Shown here: positions 17,402 through 26,165 of the stretch, one piece after another | Numbering within the stretch: position 1 is the stretch's first letter | How the letters are laid out: each line of letters opens with the position of its first letter | NCBI GenBank assembly: GCA_934090685.1 | Contig: CAKOJN010000003.1 | Span: forward strand, 62,001-126,000 | DNA length: 64,000 nt | Origin: an uncultured Bacilli bacterium | GTDB lineage: Bacteria; Bacillota_I; Bacilli_A; RF39; UBA660 | Direction of reading: 5' to 3' | Translations under genes and position numbers: made by a program | The notes under the pieces: model-generated | What the model was told of the DNA's origin: nothing | Seen by the model: only the letters and a program-made list of their open reading frames with translations | Database searches by the model: none

Positions 17402-17911
17402 ATGAAAAAAATAGTTATAATTATAGGTATTTTATTTATAATACTAATTAATTATGAAAAACAAGATTATTTAGTGAATGATAGCATTAGATTTAGAGTA
17501 ATCTCAAATAGTGATTCTGCAAAAGATGTATTAATAAAACAAAAGGTGAGTAGAAAAATTTCTAATATTATTTTTGATAAAGGTAATTCTAAAGATGATG
17601 TAAGAAAGAACATTTTAAAAAATATCAGTAAAATTGAAAAAGAAGTAGATCAAGTTTTAACTGATAATGATTATGATAATGAATTTAATATAAATTATGG
17701 TTATAATTATTTTCCAGAAAAAGAGTATAATGGAAGAACATTAGAAGCAGGAAATTATGAATCATTGGTTGTTACAATTGGAAAAGGTGATGGTAATAAT
17801 TATTGGTGTATTTTGTATCCACCACTATGTATGATAAACGAAGATGATAGTGTGGGTAATAAAATAAAATATAAATTTAAGTTAATAGAATATATTAAAA
17901 ACATATTATAA
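17402..17911 (+). CDS. spoIIR: Stage II sporulation protein R
   Basis: SpoIIR is secreted from the forespore and triggers SpoIIGA to process pro-sigma-E in the mother cell. The 169-residue product starts with a membrane or signal segment (residues 4-17), then the family pattern IRFRVISNSDSAKD, LKQKV-type helix, and the C-terminal YGYNYFPEKEYNGRTLEAGNYESL then GNNYWCILYPPLC block. Length is close to the shorter clostridial proteins. Together with spoIID and spoIIQ at 47-48.7 kb it argues that the organism can or once could form spores. Confidence 0.9.
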   Translation: MKKIVIIIGILFIILINYEKQDYLVNDSIRFRVISNSDSAKDVLIKQKVSRKISNIIFDKGNSKDDVRKNILKNISKIEKEVDQVLTDNDYDNEFNINYGYNYFPEKEYNGRTLEAGNYESLVVTIGKGDGNNYWCILYPPLCMINEDDSVGNKIKYKFKLIEYIKNIL

Positions 17912-17943
17912 ATGTAAATATATTATAAAAAGTGCATAATTCA

Positions 17944-17972
17944 TTGATAAAAACTTAATTTAATAGTATATT
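17944..17972 (+). promoter_or_regulatory. Promoter for murA
   Basis: TTGATA at 17944-17949, 17-nt spacer, TATATT at 17967-17972, 26 nt before the murA start. Confidence 0.6.
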
Positions 17973-17997
17973 ATTAGTAGAGAAAGAAAGGTGAATT

Positions 17998-19251
17998 ATG
18001 ACAAAAATAACAATCGAAGGAAATAATTTACTTTCTGGTGAAATAAAGATTAGCGGCGCTAAAAACAGTGCTGTAGCATTGATTCCAGCTGCTGTTCTTT
18101 CAAAAGAAAAAAGTATCATATATAATGTTCCAGAAATAAAAGATATAGAATATTTAATAAAAATAATGGAATTATTAGATTGTAAAATCGAATATAAAAA
18201 CAATACTTTATATATAGATTCAAGTAACTTAAAAAATAAACCTATACCAGAAGATTTAAGTGTTCAAATGAGAGCTTCATATTATTTTATGGGTGCGCTA
18301 TTAGCAAAATTTGGTAAAGTAGAAATGTCATTTCCTGGTGGATGTAATATTGGTGCTAGACCAATAGATATACATATTAAAGGATTTGAACAATTGGGAG
18401 CGAAAGTTGAAATTATAAAAAATAGATACATTATTACTGCTGATAAATTGATAGGTAAAAAAATATATTTTGATTTTCCTAGCGTAGGCGCTACTATAAA
18501 CATAATGTTAGCTGCTATAGGAGCAGAAGGTACAACAATTATAGAAAATGCTGCAATGGAACCTGAAATAGTTAATGTCGCTTCATTTTTAATTAATATG
18601 GGTGTCAAAATCAGAGGAGCAGGTACAAAAAGAATCGAAATTGAGGGGACACGTAAATTAAATAATGGTATTTGTGAAGTTTTCTCTGATAGAATAGAAT
18701 GTGGAACTTATATTATAATAGGAGCGCTTTTAGGTAAAAATTTAACAATAAAAGGAGTTATAAAAGAGCATTTAGAAGCATTTTTAATGAAATTAAAAGA
18801 AGTAGGTGTAAAATATAGTATAAATGGTGATACATTAATTATTTCTAAAACAGAGAATTTAAAACCTACATATATTAAAACATTAGTTTTTCCTGGTTTT
18901 CCAACAGATTTACAGCAACCATTTACAACTTTATTAACACAAGCAACAGGAACGTCAATAATAGAAGAAACAATTTATGAAAATCGTTTCAAAAATACAT
19001 ACGATCTTAATAGAATGGGTGCAATTACTAATATTATTTCATTAAATAAGCTTGAGATTAAAGGTCCAAGAAAATTACATGGCACTAATGTAATAGCAAC
19101 AGATTTAAGAGGTGGAGCATCTTTACTGATAGCTGCTTTAATAGCAGAAGGTACAACTGAGATAGAAAATAGTGATGTTATTTTAAGAGGATACAGTGAT
19201 GTAATTAAAAAGTTAGAAAATGTGGGTGCTAAAATAAAAATAACTGAGTAA
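17998..19251 (+). CDS. murA: UDP-N-acetylglucosamine 1-carboxyvinyltransferase
   Basis: MurA transfers enolpyruvate from PEP to UDP-GlcNAc, the first committed step of peptidoglycan synthesis. The 417-residue product has Lys22 and Asn23 in SGAKNSA and the fosfomycin-target cysteine at Cys116 in FPGGCNIGARPIDIHI, so it should be fosfomycin-sensitive. The two inside-out alpha/beta domains are complete, ending with the DLRGGASLLIAAL segment. AAAGGTG precedes the ATG. A short-spaced secreted protein gene follows. Confidence 0.96.
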   Translation: MTKITIEGNNLLSGEIKISGAKNSAVALIPAAVLSKEKSIIYNVPEIKDIEYLIKIMELLDCKIEYKNNTLYIDSSNLKNKPIPEDLSVQMRASYYFMGALLAKFGKVEMSFPGGCNIGARPIDIHIKGFEQLGAKVEIIKNRYIITADKLIGKKIYFDFPSVGATINIMLAAIGAEGTTIIENAAMEPEIVNVASFLINMGVKIRGAGTKRIEIEGTRKLNNGICEVFSDRIECGTYIIIGALLGKNLTIKGVIKEHLEAFLMKLKEVGVKYSINGDTLIISKTENLKPTYIKTLVFPGFPTDLQQPFTTLLTQATGTSIIEETIYENRFKNTYDLNRMGAITNIISLNKLEIKGPRKLHGTNVIATDLRGGASLLIAALIAEGTTEIENSDVILRGYSDVIKKLENVGAKIKITE

Positions 19252-19270
19252 TATTTAATAGGTGAACAAT

Positions 19271-19870
19271 ATGAAAAATAAAATCTTAGTTATTTTTTTA
19301 ATTGCATTAATTTTTTCAATTTTAATTTATAAAATAACAATAAGTAGTAAAATAAATATATTAATTTTAGGTGATAAATATTTTTTTAATTCAAATTTTA
19401 AAACCTATGATACTTTTTTAAAAGATAAATATTATAATGTTAACAATTTGTTAACAGAAGAAAATGATACTTATAAAAATATAAAAGACAAAATAAAAAG
19501 TAATTATAGCATTAAAATAAAAAATAGAAAAATGTATTTAAGTCAAGAAATATCTAAAGCAAACTATATCATTATAAGTGCTAATAATAAGCAATATAAT
19601 GAAAAATGTAATAAAAGTAAAAAAATAACTAATTATTATATTAATAAAACAAATACTGAAATAAATTCACTAATATATATTATAAATAAAATTTCTTCTT
19701 CTAAAATAATTATAATGGATAATTCTTGTTCAAATAATGACGCAAATTATACACATATTAAATTAAAACTAGATATAAATAATACAAATAATACAAAAAG
19801 TAAACTTTCATTAAAAGATAATTATTTCATTTTTACAAAATTAGTTAATAAAATAGAAGAAAAAAATTAA
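19271..19870 (+). CDS. Membrane-anchored protein of unknown function
   Basis: No family is recognised. The protein (199 residues from ATG 19271; AGGTGA just upstream decides this start over a GTG at 19262) has one N-terminal membrane segment (about residues 4-22) and an exported or cytosolic domain very rich in Asn, Lys and Ile. A strand-like INILILGDKYF after the anchor and SSKIIIMDNS later could be the core strands of an SGNH-hydrolase-like fold, but the catalytic Ser of GDS is a Lys here, so this is weak. It lies 19 nt after murA, probably in the same transcript. Confidence 0.6.
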   Translation: MKNKILVIFLIALIFSILIYKITISSKINILILGDKYFFNSNFKTYDTFLKDKYYNVNNLLTEENDTYKNIKDKIKSNYSIKIKNRKMYLSQEISKANYIIISANNKQYNEKCNKSKKITNYYINKTNTEINSLIYIINKISSSKIIIMDNSCSNNDANYTHIKLKLDINNTNNTKSKLSLKDNYFIFTKLVNKIEEKN

Positions 19871-19959
19871 TTGCACTTGATTTATTTATAAAAAGCATGT
19901 ATAATACCAAATGAAGTTATTTCTATAACTGTTAATAAGTTATGGCGAGGAGGATAAAA

Positions 19960-20160
19960 ATGAAAAAGGGAATACATCCAGTGCAAAAAGTATGTAAAGT
20001 TAAATGTGCTTGTGGAAATGAATTTGAAGTAAAATCTTCTAAAGAAGAAATTCAATTAGAATCTTGTAATAAATGTCATTCGTTCTATACAGGTAAATTT
20101 AAAACTGTAAAAACAGGAAATGTACAAAAATTCAAAGACAAATATGGAATCACTGATTAA
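19960..20160 (+). CDS. rpmE: 50S ribosomal protein L31 (zinc-binding form)
   Basis: The 66-residue product starts MKKGIHP and has the zinc-binding set CACGNEF ... ESCNKCHSFYTGK, so it is the cysteine-containing L31 form. An upstream in-frame ATG (19942) overlaps the GGAGG that serves ATG 19960, so the later start is chosen. L31 is often encoded alone near rho or prfA, as here. Confidence 0.95.
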   Translation: MKKGIHPVQKVCKVKCACGNEFEVKSSKEEIQLESCNKCHSFYTGKFKTVKTGNVQKFKDKYGITD

Positions 20161-20194
20161 TAGTGATTTTTTATTTAATGATAAAGAGGTTTTT

Positions 20195-20458
20195 ATGATA
20201 ATTAATAATCAAGAAATAAATATAAAAGATCTTTTTGATGAAAGATATATGCATAAAGAAATAGGAAATGGGATTTTTTTAAATGAGTATCAAATTCAAA
20301 TATTATTAAAATATAAAATAGATCCTTATAAGTGTGTATCACTTAAAAATTTAATGTTTGAAATTGAGGATGTTTTATTAGAAGATGATTTTGAAGATTT
20401 AGAAAATATTGCAGCTGAAATAGCTGAATTTAATTATTATTCAAATACTAACAAATAA
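20195..20458 (+). CDS. Small acidic protein of unknown function
   Basis: An 87-residue protein preceded by AAAGAGG with five T as spacer, starting 34 nt after rpmE. It is strongly acidic in its second half (EIEDVLLEDDFEDLENIAAEIAEF) and predicted helical, with no membrane segment. The strong ribosome binding site and conserved-looking codon use suggest a real gene. No family recognised. Confidence 0.6.
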   Translation: MIINNQEINIKDLFDERYMHKEIGNGIFLNEYQIQILLKYKIDPYKCVSLKNLMFEIEDVLLEDDFEDLENIAAEIAEFNYYSNTNK

Positions 20459-20542
20459 TTAACACTTAAAATTACTATATGAACATAAAAATTTCACTAA
20501 AAATTCACAATGTGTTATTATATTTATTGCAGAGGTGATTTA

Positions 20543-21196
20543 ATGAAAGTATTAATAGTAGATGATGAAAAATTAATAAGAGATGTTATAAAAGAATATT
20601 GTTTAGGAAATAAATACGAAGTTATTGAAGCAGATAATGGTTTAGACGCTATTAAACTAGCATCAGAAGCTGATATCATAGTAATGGATATAATGATGCC
20701 TAAAATGGATGGTTTTACAGCATACAAAGAGATAAAAGAAAAATATAATACACCAACTATTATATTATCAGCAAGAGGAGAAGAATACGATAAACTAGCC
20801 GGTTTTGATTTAGGAATAGATGATTATATGACTAAACCATTTAGTCCAAAAGAATTGTTAGCAAGAATTAATGCTATAATTAAAAGATATAAAAGAGATG
20901 AAAATATTTTTGAATATAAAGGGCTTAAAGTAGATTATTTAGGTCATTGTGTTTATATAGATGATAAAGAAATTAATTTAACTCCAAAAGAATATGATTT
21001 ATTAGTATATTTCATAAATAATAAGGGAATTGCATTATCTAGAGAACAATTATTAAATAATATATGGAACTATGACTATTTTGGTAATGATAGAACTATA
21101 GACACTCATATTAAAATGCTAAGAAATAATTTAAAAGAATATAGAAATCTAATAATAACTGTTAGAGGAATGGGGTATAAATTTGATTATAAATAA
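20543..21196 (+). CDS. OmpR/PhoB-family response regulator
   Basis: The 217-residue product has a receiver domain with acidic pair Asp7-Asp8, phospho-acceptor Asp49 (VMDIMMPKMDG) and the conserved Lys of TKPF, followed by a winged-helix DNA-binding domain (LTPKEYDLLVYF ... RTIDTHIKMLRNNL). ATG 20543 follows GAGGTGA; an earlier in-frame ATG lacks a site. Its end overlaps the histidine kinase gene by 14 nt. The stimulus is unknown; the pair resembles envelope-stress systems such as CroRS or CssRS only in general form. Confidence 0.93.
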   Translation: MKVLIVDDEKLIRDVIKEYCLGNKYEVIEADNGLDAIKLASEADIIVMDIMMPKMDGFTAYKEIKEKYNTPTIILSARGEEYDKLAGFDLGIDDYMTKPFSPKELLARINAIIKRYKRDENIFEYKGLKVDYLGHCVYIDDKEINLTPKEYDLLVYFINNKGIALSREQLLNNIWNYDYFGNDRTIDTHIKMLRNNLKEYRNLIITVRGMGYKFDYK

Positions 21197-22571
21197 TCCA
21201 AAGATAAGAAATACAGTTTTAGCATTTTTTATAACGTTTTCTTGCATAATATTATTGTTATTATTTATAATGCAAATAGGTTTATTAAAACAATATTATG
21301 AAATATATCAAACTAAAAAATTAAATAAAATTACGGAAGAAATATTATCAAAAGAAGTAATAGATAATAAATATTTAGAAGATTTATCATATGAAAATGG
21401 TATATGTATGGCAATATTTTCTAATGATAACACAGTTACTGTAGCAAATTCTTACAATAGAGGATGTGTTATAGGAGATAATAAAGCTGATTTAACTTTT
21501 ATAAATAAATTTATTGAGAGTGGGAAGTCTGAAGATCAGACAATTATAAAAGCATATAGGTTTAAAAATAATACGTTACTCAAAGGAATTAAATTAGATA
21601 ATGATCTTTATATATTTTTAAATGCACCAATACAACCATTAGATACATCATTAACATTAATAAAAAGTCAGTATATTTATATAGTTGTAGCTATGATGAT
21701 AATTGCTATACTGATTAGTTCTTTAATTTCAAAAATACTAACAGATCCTATTGTAAAAATAAGTGACTCAGCAAATAAATTAGCAAAAGGTGATTTTGAT
21801 GTTTCATTTAATACAACCAGTAACATTAAAGAAATTAAAAATCTTTCTGAAACGTTAGAAAGAGCAAAAAATGAGCTTTCTAAAACAGATAGTCTAAGAA
21901 AAGATTTAATGGCAAATGTTGGTCATGATTTAAAAACACCATTAACAATGATAAAGGCGTATGCAGAAATGACTAGAGATATTACACAAACTAAAGAAAA
22001 AGAACAAGAAAATATGAATATAATAATTGAAGAAACAGATAGATTAACATTGCTAGTAAATGATATATTGAATTTATCTAAATTACAATCTAAAACATAT
22101 GAATTAAAGTTAGAAGAATTTGATATTAATGAGTTAATAAAATCTATCATAAAAAGGTATAAAATATTAATAAAAGATGAAAAATATAAATTTATATATG
22201 AAAATAAAAAATCAGTTATTGTTAAAGCAGACAAGACAAGAATAGAGCAAGTAATATATAATTTAATTAATAATGCTGTTAATTATACAGGGGAAGATAA
22301 AAAAGTATATATTAATTTAAAAGAAGAGAAAAAATATGTTAGAATTGAAATAATTGATACAGGTAAAGGTATTGATGAAAAAGATATAAAATATATTTGG
22401 AATAAATATTATCATAGCGAATTAAAGCATAAGAGAAATGCATATGGTACAGGATTAGGTTTATCTATTGTAAAAACAATATTAGAAACACATGGATATA
22501 AATATGGTGTAAATAGTAGTAAAGGAAATGGAACAATGTTTTATTTTGAAATAAATAGAAAAAACAATTAA
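21183..22571 (+). CDS. Sensor histidine kinase, partner of the upstream regulator
   Basis: The 462-residue kinase has two membrane segments (about 11-32 and 162-185) flanking an extracytoplasmic sensor of about 125 residues, a HAMP linker, a HisKA domain with His248 (NVGHDLKTPLTMI), and an ATPase domain with N box NLINNAVNY, G1 DTGKGI and G2 GTGLGLSIV. The start is TTG 21183 inside the end of the regulator gene, after GGGGT; no ATG fits before the first span. Coupled expression with the regulator is clear. Confidence 0.92.
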   Translation: MIINNPKIRNTVLAFFITFSCIILLLLFIMQIGLLKQYYEIYQTKKLNKITEEILSKEVIDNKYLEDLSYENGICMAIFSNDNTVTVANSYNRGCVIGDNKADLTFINKFIESGKSEDQTIIKAYRFKNNTLLKGIKLDNDLYIFLNAPIQPLDTSLTLIKSQYIYIVVAMMIIAILISSLISKILTDPIVKISDSANKLAKGDFDVSFNTTSNIKEIKNLSETLERAKNELSKTDSLRKDLMANVGHDLKTPLTMIKAYAEMTRDITQTKEKEQENMNIIIEETDRLTLLVNDILNLSKLQSKTYELKLEEFDINELIKSIIKRYKILIKDEKYKFIYENKKSVIVKADKTRIEQVIYNLINNAVNYTGEDKKVYINLKEEKKYVRIEIIDTGKGIDEKDIKYIWNKYYHSELKHKRNAYGTGLGLSIVKTILETHGYKYGVNSSKGNGTMFYFEINRKNN

Positions 22572-22578
22572 ATGATGG

Positions 22579-22584
22579 TATAAT
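22579..22584 (+). promoter_or_regulatory. Extended -10 promoter for the hydrogenase gene
   Basis: TGGTATAAT, a TGn extended -10, lies 24 nt before the hydrogenase start and just after the kinase stop. No clear -35. Confidence 0.5.
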
Positions 22585-22607
22585 TATTTCATAAATAAGG
22601 AGTAAAC

Positions 22608-24101
22608 ATGAATAAATATATATGCAAATGTGGTTATGAAATTGAATCTGAAAAATTAACTGAAAATTATTCTTGTCCAAAATGTGGAGCAAGTAGTAAT
22701 AGCTTTGAAAAATCAGAAAAACTAGTAGATGTTATTGATTCGATGCTTGAAGAAGTAATAGAAAAAGAAACTCAAAAAATAATTAATGATGATGTAGAAG
22801 ATAAAAAAGTAAAAATTGATCCATATAATCCTGCAATTGTGAGAATTCCTGAAAAATGTATTAATTGTGGTCAATGTAAGAAAACATGTGAAAATATAGT
22901 TAATTTGAAATATGATATAAAAAAATGTAAAAATCCTATTTGTTTGGGTTGTGGTCAATGTTTGTTAAACTGTCCAACAGGTGCTATTATACCTAGATAT
23001 TGTTATCATGACGTTAAAAGAACAATAGTTTCAAATGATAAAATAGTTGTAGGTATTATTGCTCCAGCTGTAAGAGTAGCATTAGGAGAAGCGTTTAATT
23101 TGAATCCTGGAGACAATGTAGAGAAAAAAATAGTTACGGCACTAAAAAAATTAGGTTTCGATTATGTTTTTGATACAGCATTTGGCGCAGATTTGACAAT
23201 AATGGAAGAAGTAACTGAATTTGCAAAACGATTAAAAGAAGGACTTGCCTTACCTCAGTTTACCAGTTGTTGTCCTGCTTGGGTTAAATATGCCGAAATA
23301 TATCATCCTGAATTATTAGAAAATTTATCAACTTGCAAAAGTCCAATTGGTATGCAATGTTCAATAATTAAAACTTATTTTGCCGAAGAAAAAAATTTTG
23401 AATCTTCAAAAATAGTTACTGTTGCAATTGCACCATGTACTTCAAAAAAAATGGAAGCTAAGGAATATACGCCTAATATTGATTATGTTATGACTACCAG
23501 TGAATTAGCAATATATTTAAAAGAGGAAGAAATTAATTTATCCTCTTTAGAAGAAAATGAATATGATAGTATTTTAGGTGACAGCAGTGGAGCAGGTGTA
23601 ATATTTGGTAATACTGGTGGAGTTACAGAATCAGCAATAAGAACACTATATAGAATGTTAACTAATGAAAATCTAAAAAAAGAAGATTTAACTTTCAATG
23701 ACTTAAGAGGATTTAAAGGGATAAAAGAAGCAACTGTAAAAATAAATAAATATGTTATTAAAGTTGCAGTTGTTCAACAAATGGAGAATTTGGAAGCAAT
23801 TCTTAAGGATGACTATTATAAAAAATTCCATTTTATAGAAGTTATGAACTGTAAAGGTGGCTGCATAGGTGGTGGTGGACAACCATTGTGTGCTATTCCA
23901 AAACTAGAAGAAGTAAAACAGCAAAGAGCTGAAGGACTTTATAAAATCGATCAAAAAAGAGCAAATAAATTTGCTCATAACAATAAAGAACTAAAACTTT
24001 TATATAAAAATTATCTTAAAAATCCATTAGGTGAAAAAAGTATGACATTATTACACACAACATTTAGTGATAAAAGTAGCTTATTAAATGAAAAAAAATA
24101 A
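22608..24101 (+). CDS. [FeFe]-hydrogenase-like iron-only hydrogenase, monomeric
   Basis: A 497-residue protein for hydrogen evolution or sensing. It starts with a rubredoxin-like zinc ribbon (CKCG at 6-9, CPKC at 23-26), then two 4Fe-4S clusters (CINCGQCKKTC and CLGCGQCLLNCP, residues about 84-122), then the H-cluster domain with L1 FTSCCPAW (218-225), L2 APCTSKKMEA (275-284) and L3 EVMNCKGGCIGGGGQP. All four H-cluster cysteines are present. The L2 motif begins with Ala instead of the common Met. The N-terminal ribbon and lack of partner subunits or maturases (HydE, HydF, HydG) nearby leave open whether it is catalytic or electron-sensing. It points to an anaerobe. Confidence 0.88.
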   Translation: MNKYICKCGYEIESEKLTENYSCPKCGASSNSFEKSEKLVDVIDSMLEEVIEKETQKIINDDVEDKKVKIDPYNPAIVRIPEKCINCGQCKKTCENIVNLKYDIKKCKNPICLGCGQCLLNCPTGAIIPRYCYHDVKRTIVSNDKIVVGIIAPAVRVALGEAFNLNPGDNVEKKIVTALKKLGFDYVFDTAFGADLTIMEEVTEFAKRLKEGLALPQFTSCCPAWVKYAEIYHPELLENLSTCKSPIGMQCSIIKTYFAEEKNFESSKIVTVAIAPCTSKKMEAKEYTPNIDYVMTTSELAIYLKEEEINLSSLEENEYDSILGDSSGAGVIFGNTGGVTESAIRTLYRMLTNENLKKEDLTFNDLRGFKGIKEATVKINKYVIKVAVVQQMENLEAILKDDYYKKFHFIEVMNCKGGCIGGGGQPLCAIPKLEEVKQQRAEGLYKIDQKRANKFAHNNKELKLLYKNYLKNPLGEKSMTLLHTTFSDKSSLLNEKK

Positions 24102-24118
24102 TTTTTTTCATTTTTTTT
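24086..24118 (+). terminator. Terminator of the hydrogenase gene
   Basis: AAATGAAAAAAA (24086-24097) is the inverted repeat of TTTTTTTCATTT (24102-24113), followed by more T. It spans the stop codon. Confidence 0.75.
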
Positions 24119-24128
24119 AAAAAAAGTA

Positions 24129-24158
24129 TTGACATAAATTAAATATATATGGTAATAT
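24129..24158 (+). promoter_or_regulatory. Promoter of the structured leader RNA
   Basis: TTGACA at 24129-24134 and TAATAT at 24153-24158, preceded by TGG as an extended -10, with 18 nt between. The predicted start (about 24164) falls at the beginning of the long-range helix of the RNA. Confidence 0.75.
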
Positions 24159-24161
24159 ATA

Positions 24162-24623
24162 TTTGTCCAATATAATAATTGAGAAGCCTCATAAAATTAT
24201 AGTATTAATATTTATTTATTATTTATTAGTATTATATAGAGTATAAGTCAATTAATAGTGAAAAAATTCTAATTTTATTTCACATATTGTATTTGATATT
24301 TTCGTTATTATTAATCAATTATATGTTTTTAATTAATATTAACTTATTGATTATTTATGTATTTATCTTATTAATAATAATTTATATCTTAATACTTAAT
24401 GTTGAAATATGTATCTTATTAAAAATAAGATTTAGAATCCTAATCTACTAAGGACAAATGATATATCGTTGAGAAAGTAAAACTCAAAAAGATTAGAAAT
24501 TAAGCTAAATACTGATAATATTTAGAAGTATTTATATTAAAGTAATATTTAATATAAATGATTCTTAATTTATTTTCGCGAAACTCGGAGCAAAGTATGT
24601 TTTATCAGAACACTTTGCTTTTT
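24162..24623 (+). ncRNA. Candidate structured RNA of about 460 nt with terminator, leader of the next gene
   Basis: The interval has no reading frame of note but many complementary segments. TTTGTCC at its 5' end (24162-24168) matches GGACAAA at 24452-24458. CTAATCT (24440-24446) matches AGATTAG (24490-24496), which with the first helix forms a pseudoknot. Further hairpins: GTGAAA/TTTCAC at 24258-24283, ATCTTATT/AATAAGAT near 24412-24431, TTGAG/CTCAA at 24469-24487, CTAAATA/TATTTAG near 24504, and an 11-bp arm pair around 24530-24558 closed by AAATTAAG/CTTAATTT. It ends in a strong terminator (24589-24623). I recognise no known family: RNase P, tmRNA, SRP, 6S and common riboswitch signatures are absent. 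Confidence 0.55.
24589..24623 (+). terminator. Terminator or attenuator closing the structured leader
   Basis: AGCAAAGT-GTT (24589-24600, two-base bulge) pairs with AACACTTTGCT (24609-24619) and is followed by a T run. It lies only 22 nt before the start of the next gene, whose AAAGGAGG follows at once, so the gene depends on read-through. Confidence 0.8.
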
Positions 24624-24644
24624 GTGTATTAAAAAGGAGGAAAA

Positions 24645-25013
24645 ATGAGATTCAAAGTTATGTTCAGTGTAACTACAATAATGGTATTATTCTTATTATT
24701 TTATCCACAGACGGGTTATTTAAGCAAATATGAAAATAAAATTACAGTTGATTATCGTGAATTAAATTTAACAAATAATTGTATTTGGGAATATAAATTG
24801 TCAAATAATAATATTAAATTAATAAATTCAAACGAGAATATATGGACATATAAACTAGTTAAAAATGGTAAAACAACTTTGAATTATTATTGTAAAGACA
24901 AAAACGATAAAAGTATTTATATAATTACATATAACTTAAAAGTAAAAAATAATTATATTTATTGGTTAACAGGTAATGGAACTGGATTAGTTGATTTTCC
25001 AAATTTGTATTAA
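24645..25013 (+). CDS. Small secreted or anchored protein of unknown function
   Basis: A 122-residue protein with an N-terminal hydrophobic segment (residues 5-20) ending in PQTG, then a beta-rich domain with repeated W-x-Y patterns (CIWEYKLSNNN, IWTYKLVKNGKTTLNYYC) and a Y-x-L-K-V end. The pattern is compatible with an Ig-like or chagasin-type (I42 protease inhibitor) sandwich; this is only a shape argument. AAAGGAGG precedes ATG. The strong leader and terminator ahead of it suggest that expression is conditional. Confidence 0.65.
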   Translation: MRFKVMFSVTTIMVLFLLFYPQTGYLSKYENKITVDYRELNLTNNCIWEYKLSNNNIKLINSNENIWTYKLVKNGKTTLNYYCKDKNDKSIYIITYNLKVKNNYIYWLTGNGTGLVDFPNLY

Positions 25014-25088
25014 ATATACATAAATTTACAAAAATATGTATATTTTTTTTTATAATTGTGTTATATTTAAGAAAATGGAGGTGTAAAG

Positions 25089-26165
25089 ATGGAACCATAT
25101 AAAGCAAAAAAATTGGAATTAAATTATAATTATAGTAATGATATACTAAAAATTTTAAATGATACCATGGAAGCTTATGGAGAATATAAGGGCTATTTAA
25201 AAAATATGAGTTATGATTATAAAAATTTTTTAGATACCTTATTTGTAAATGAGACATATTATTCATTTAAAATAGACAATATGGATATTAAAAAAGAAGA
25301 CATGTTTTATATACCTTATAAAAATAAAAATAATACTGTAATAGAATTTATTAATATGAGAAAAGCGTTAATAGTTGGACTAACAGAATCTAATAAAACT
25401 GGTTTTGATACTTTATTCTTTAATAAAATGAATAAAATAATATATTCAAATTGTAAAAAAGATAACACAACTAAAAAAAGTGGCCTTTTAAGAAAAAAAC
25501 AAACTTTTTTATTAAAACCTGGTCTTGCTGGTTCAAGTGTTTCATATATTCCTCCTAAGTATACAGAACTTGCAAAATTAATGGGAGATTTAAGTCAATA
25601 TTTAAATGAAAATGTTAATAGAAATTTTATTTCAGTTGCACTAAGCCATTATCAATTTGAAAAATTACATCCATATTTATCTGGCAATGGTTTAATGGGT
25701 AGATTACTAATTCCTATTGAAACATCTTATTATAAAAATGAACCACCATTATTATTTATATCAGAAAGTTTATATAATTTAAAAAACACTTATTTTACTT
25801 TATTAAGTAACTCTGATATAGAACAAAATGATAAATTTATCAAATTCTTCTTACAGTGTGTAATCGAGCAGTGCAATTTAAATATTAAAAAAATTAAGTT
25901 ACTAAATAAAATATATAATACTGATATACAAAAATTTAAAACTGAAATAGGTGGTAGCACAATTTATAAGATTTATCCTATAATTGTTAAAAAAATAGTA
26001 TTTACTGTTAACGATATAGTTACAGAAAGTAAGTTACATATTAATTCAGTAAATAAAGTACTAAATAAACTAGTTGCATCTGGTTACTTAATTAAAGAGA
26101 AGAAAAAAGAAACTAATAGAGTAACTTATTGTTATAAGAATATGCATGATGTATTTGTTAAGTAG
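25089..26165 (+). CDS. Fic/DOC-fold protein with a degenerate active-site motif
   Basis: Fic proteins transfer AMP or other phosphate moieties to target proteins. This 358-residue protein has the class II layout: an N-terminal helix with a variant of the inhibitory (S/T)xxxE(G/N) motif (SFKIDN, residues 59-64), the Fic core, and a C-terminal winged-helix segment (TVNDIVTESKLHINSVNKVLNKLVASGYL). The Fic motif is HPYLSGNGLMGR (194-205) where HPFxDGNGRxGR is usual: the His and GNG remain, but the metal-binding Asp is Ser and the first Arg is Leu. It may be inactive or use altered chemistry. GGAGG precedes ATG. Its end overlaps the converging gene by 8 nt. Confidence 0.83.
   Translation: MEPYKAKKLELNYNYSNDILKILNDTMEAYGEYKGYLKNMSYDYKNFLDTLFVNETYYSFKIDNMDIKKEDMFYIPYKNKNNTVIEFINMRKALIVGLTESNKTGFDTLFFNKMNKIIYSNCKKDNTTKKSGLLRKKQTFLLKPGLAGSSVSYIPPKYTELAKLMGDLSQYLNENVNRNFISVALSHYQFEKLHPYLSGNGLMGRLLIPIETSYYKNEPPLLFISESLYNLKNTYFTLLSNSDIEQNDKFIKFFLQCVIEQCNLNIKKIKLLNKIYNTDIQKFKTEIGGSTIYKIYPIIVKKIVFTVNDIVTESKLHINSVNKVLNKLVASGYLIKEKKKETNRVTYCYKNMHDVFVK

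Noticed and set aside
19262..19271. GTG start for the murA-linked unknown gene
   Set aside because: AGGTGA lies at this position and serves the ATG at 19271 instead.
24162..24623. RNase P RNA, tmRNA or SRP RNA
   Set aside because: The conserved GAGGAAAGTCC and ACAGAAA elements of RNase P, the tRNA-like ends of tmRNA and the SRP domain IV motif are all absent.
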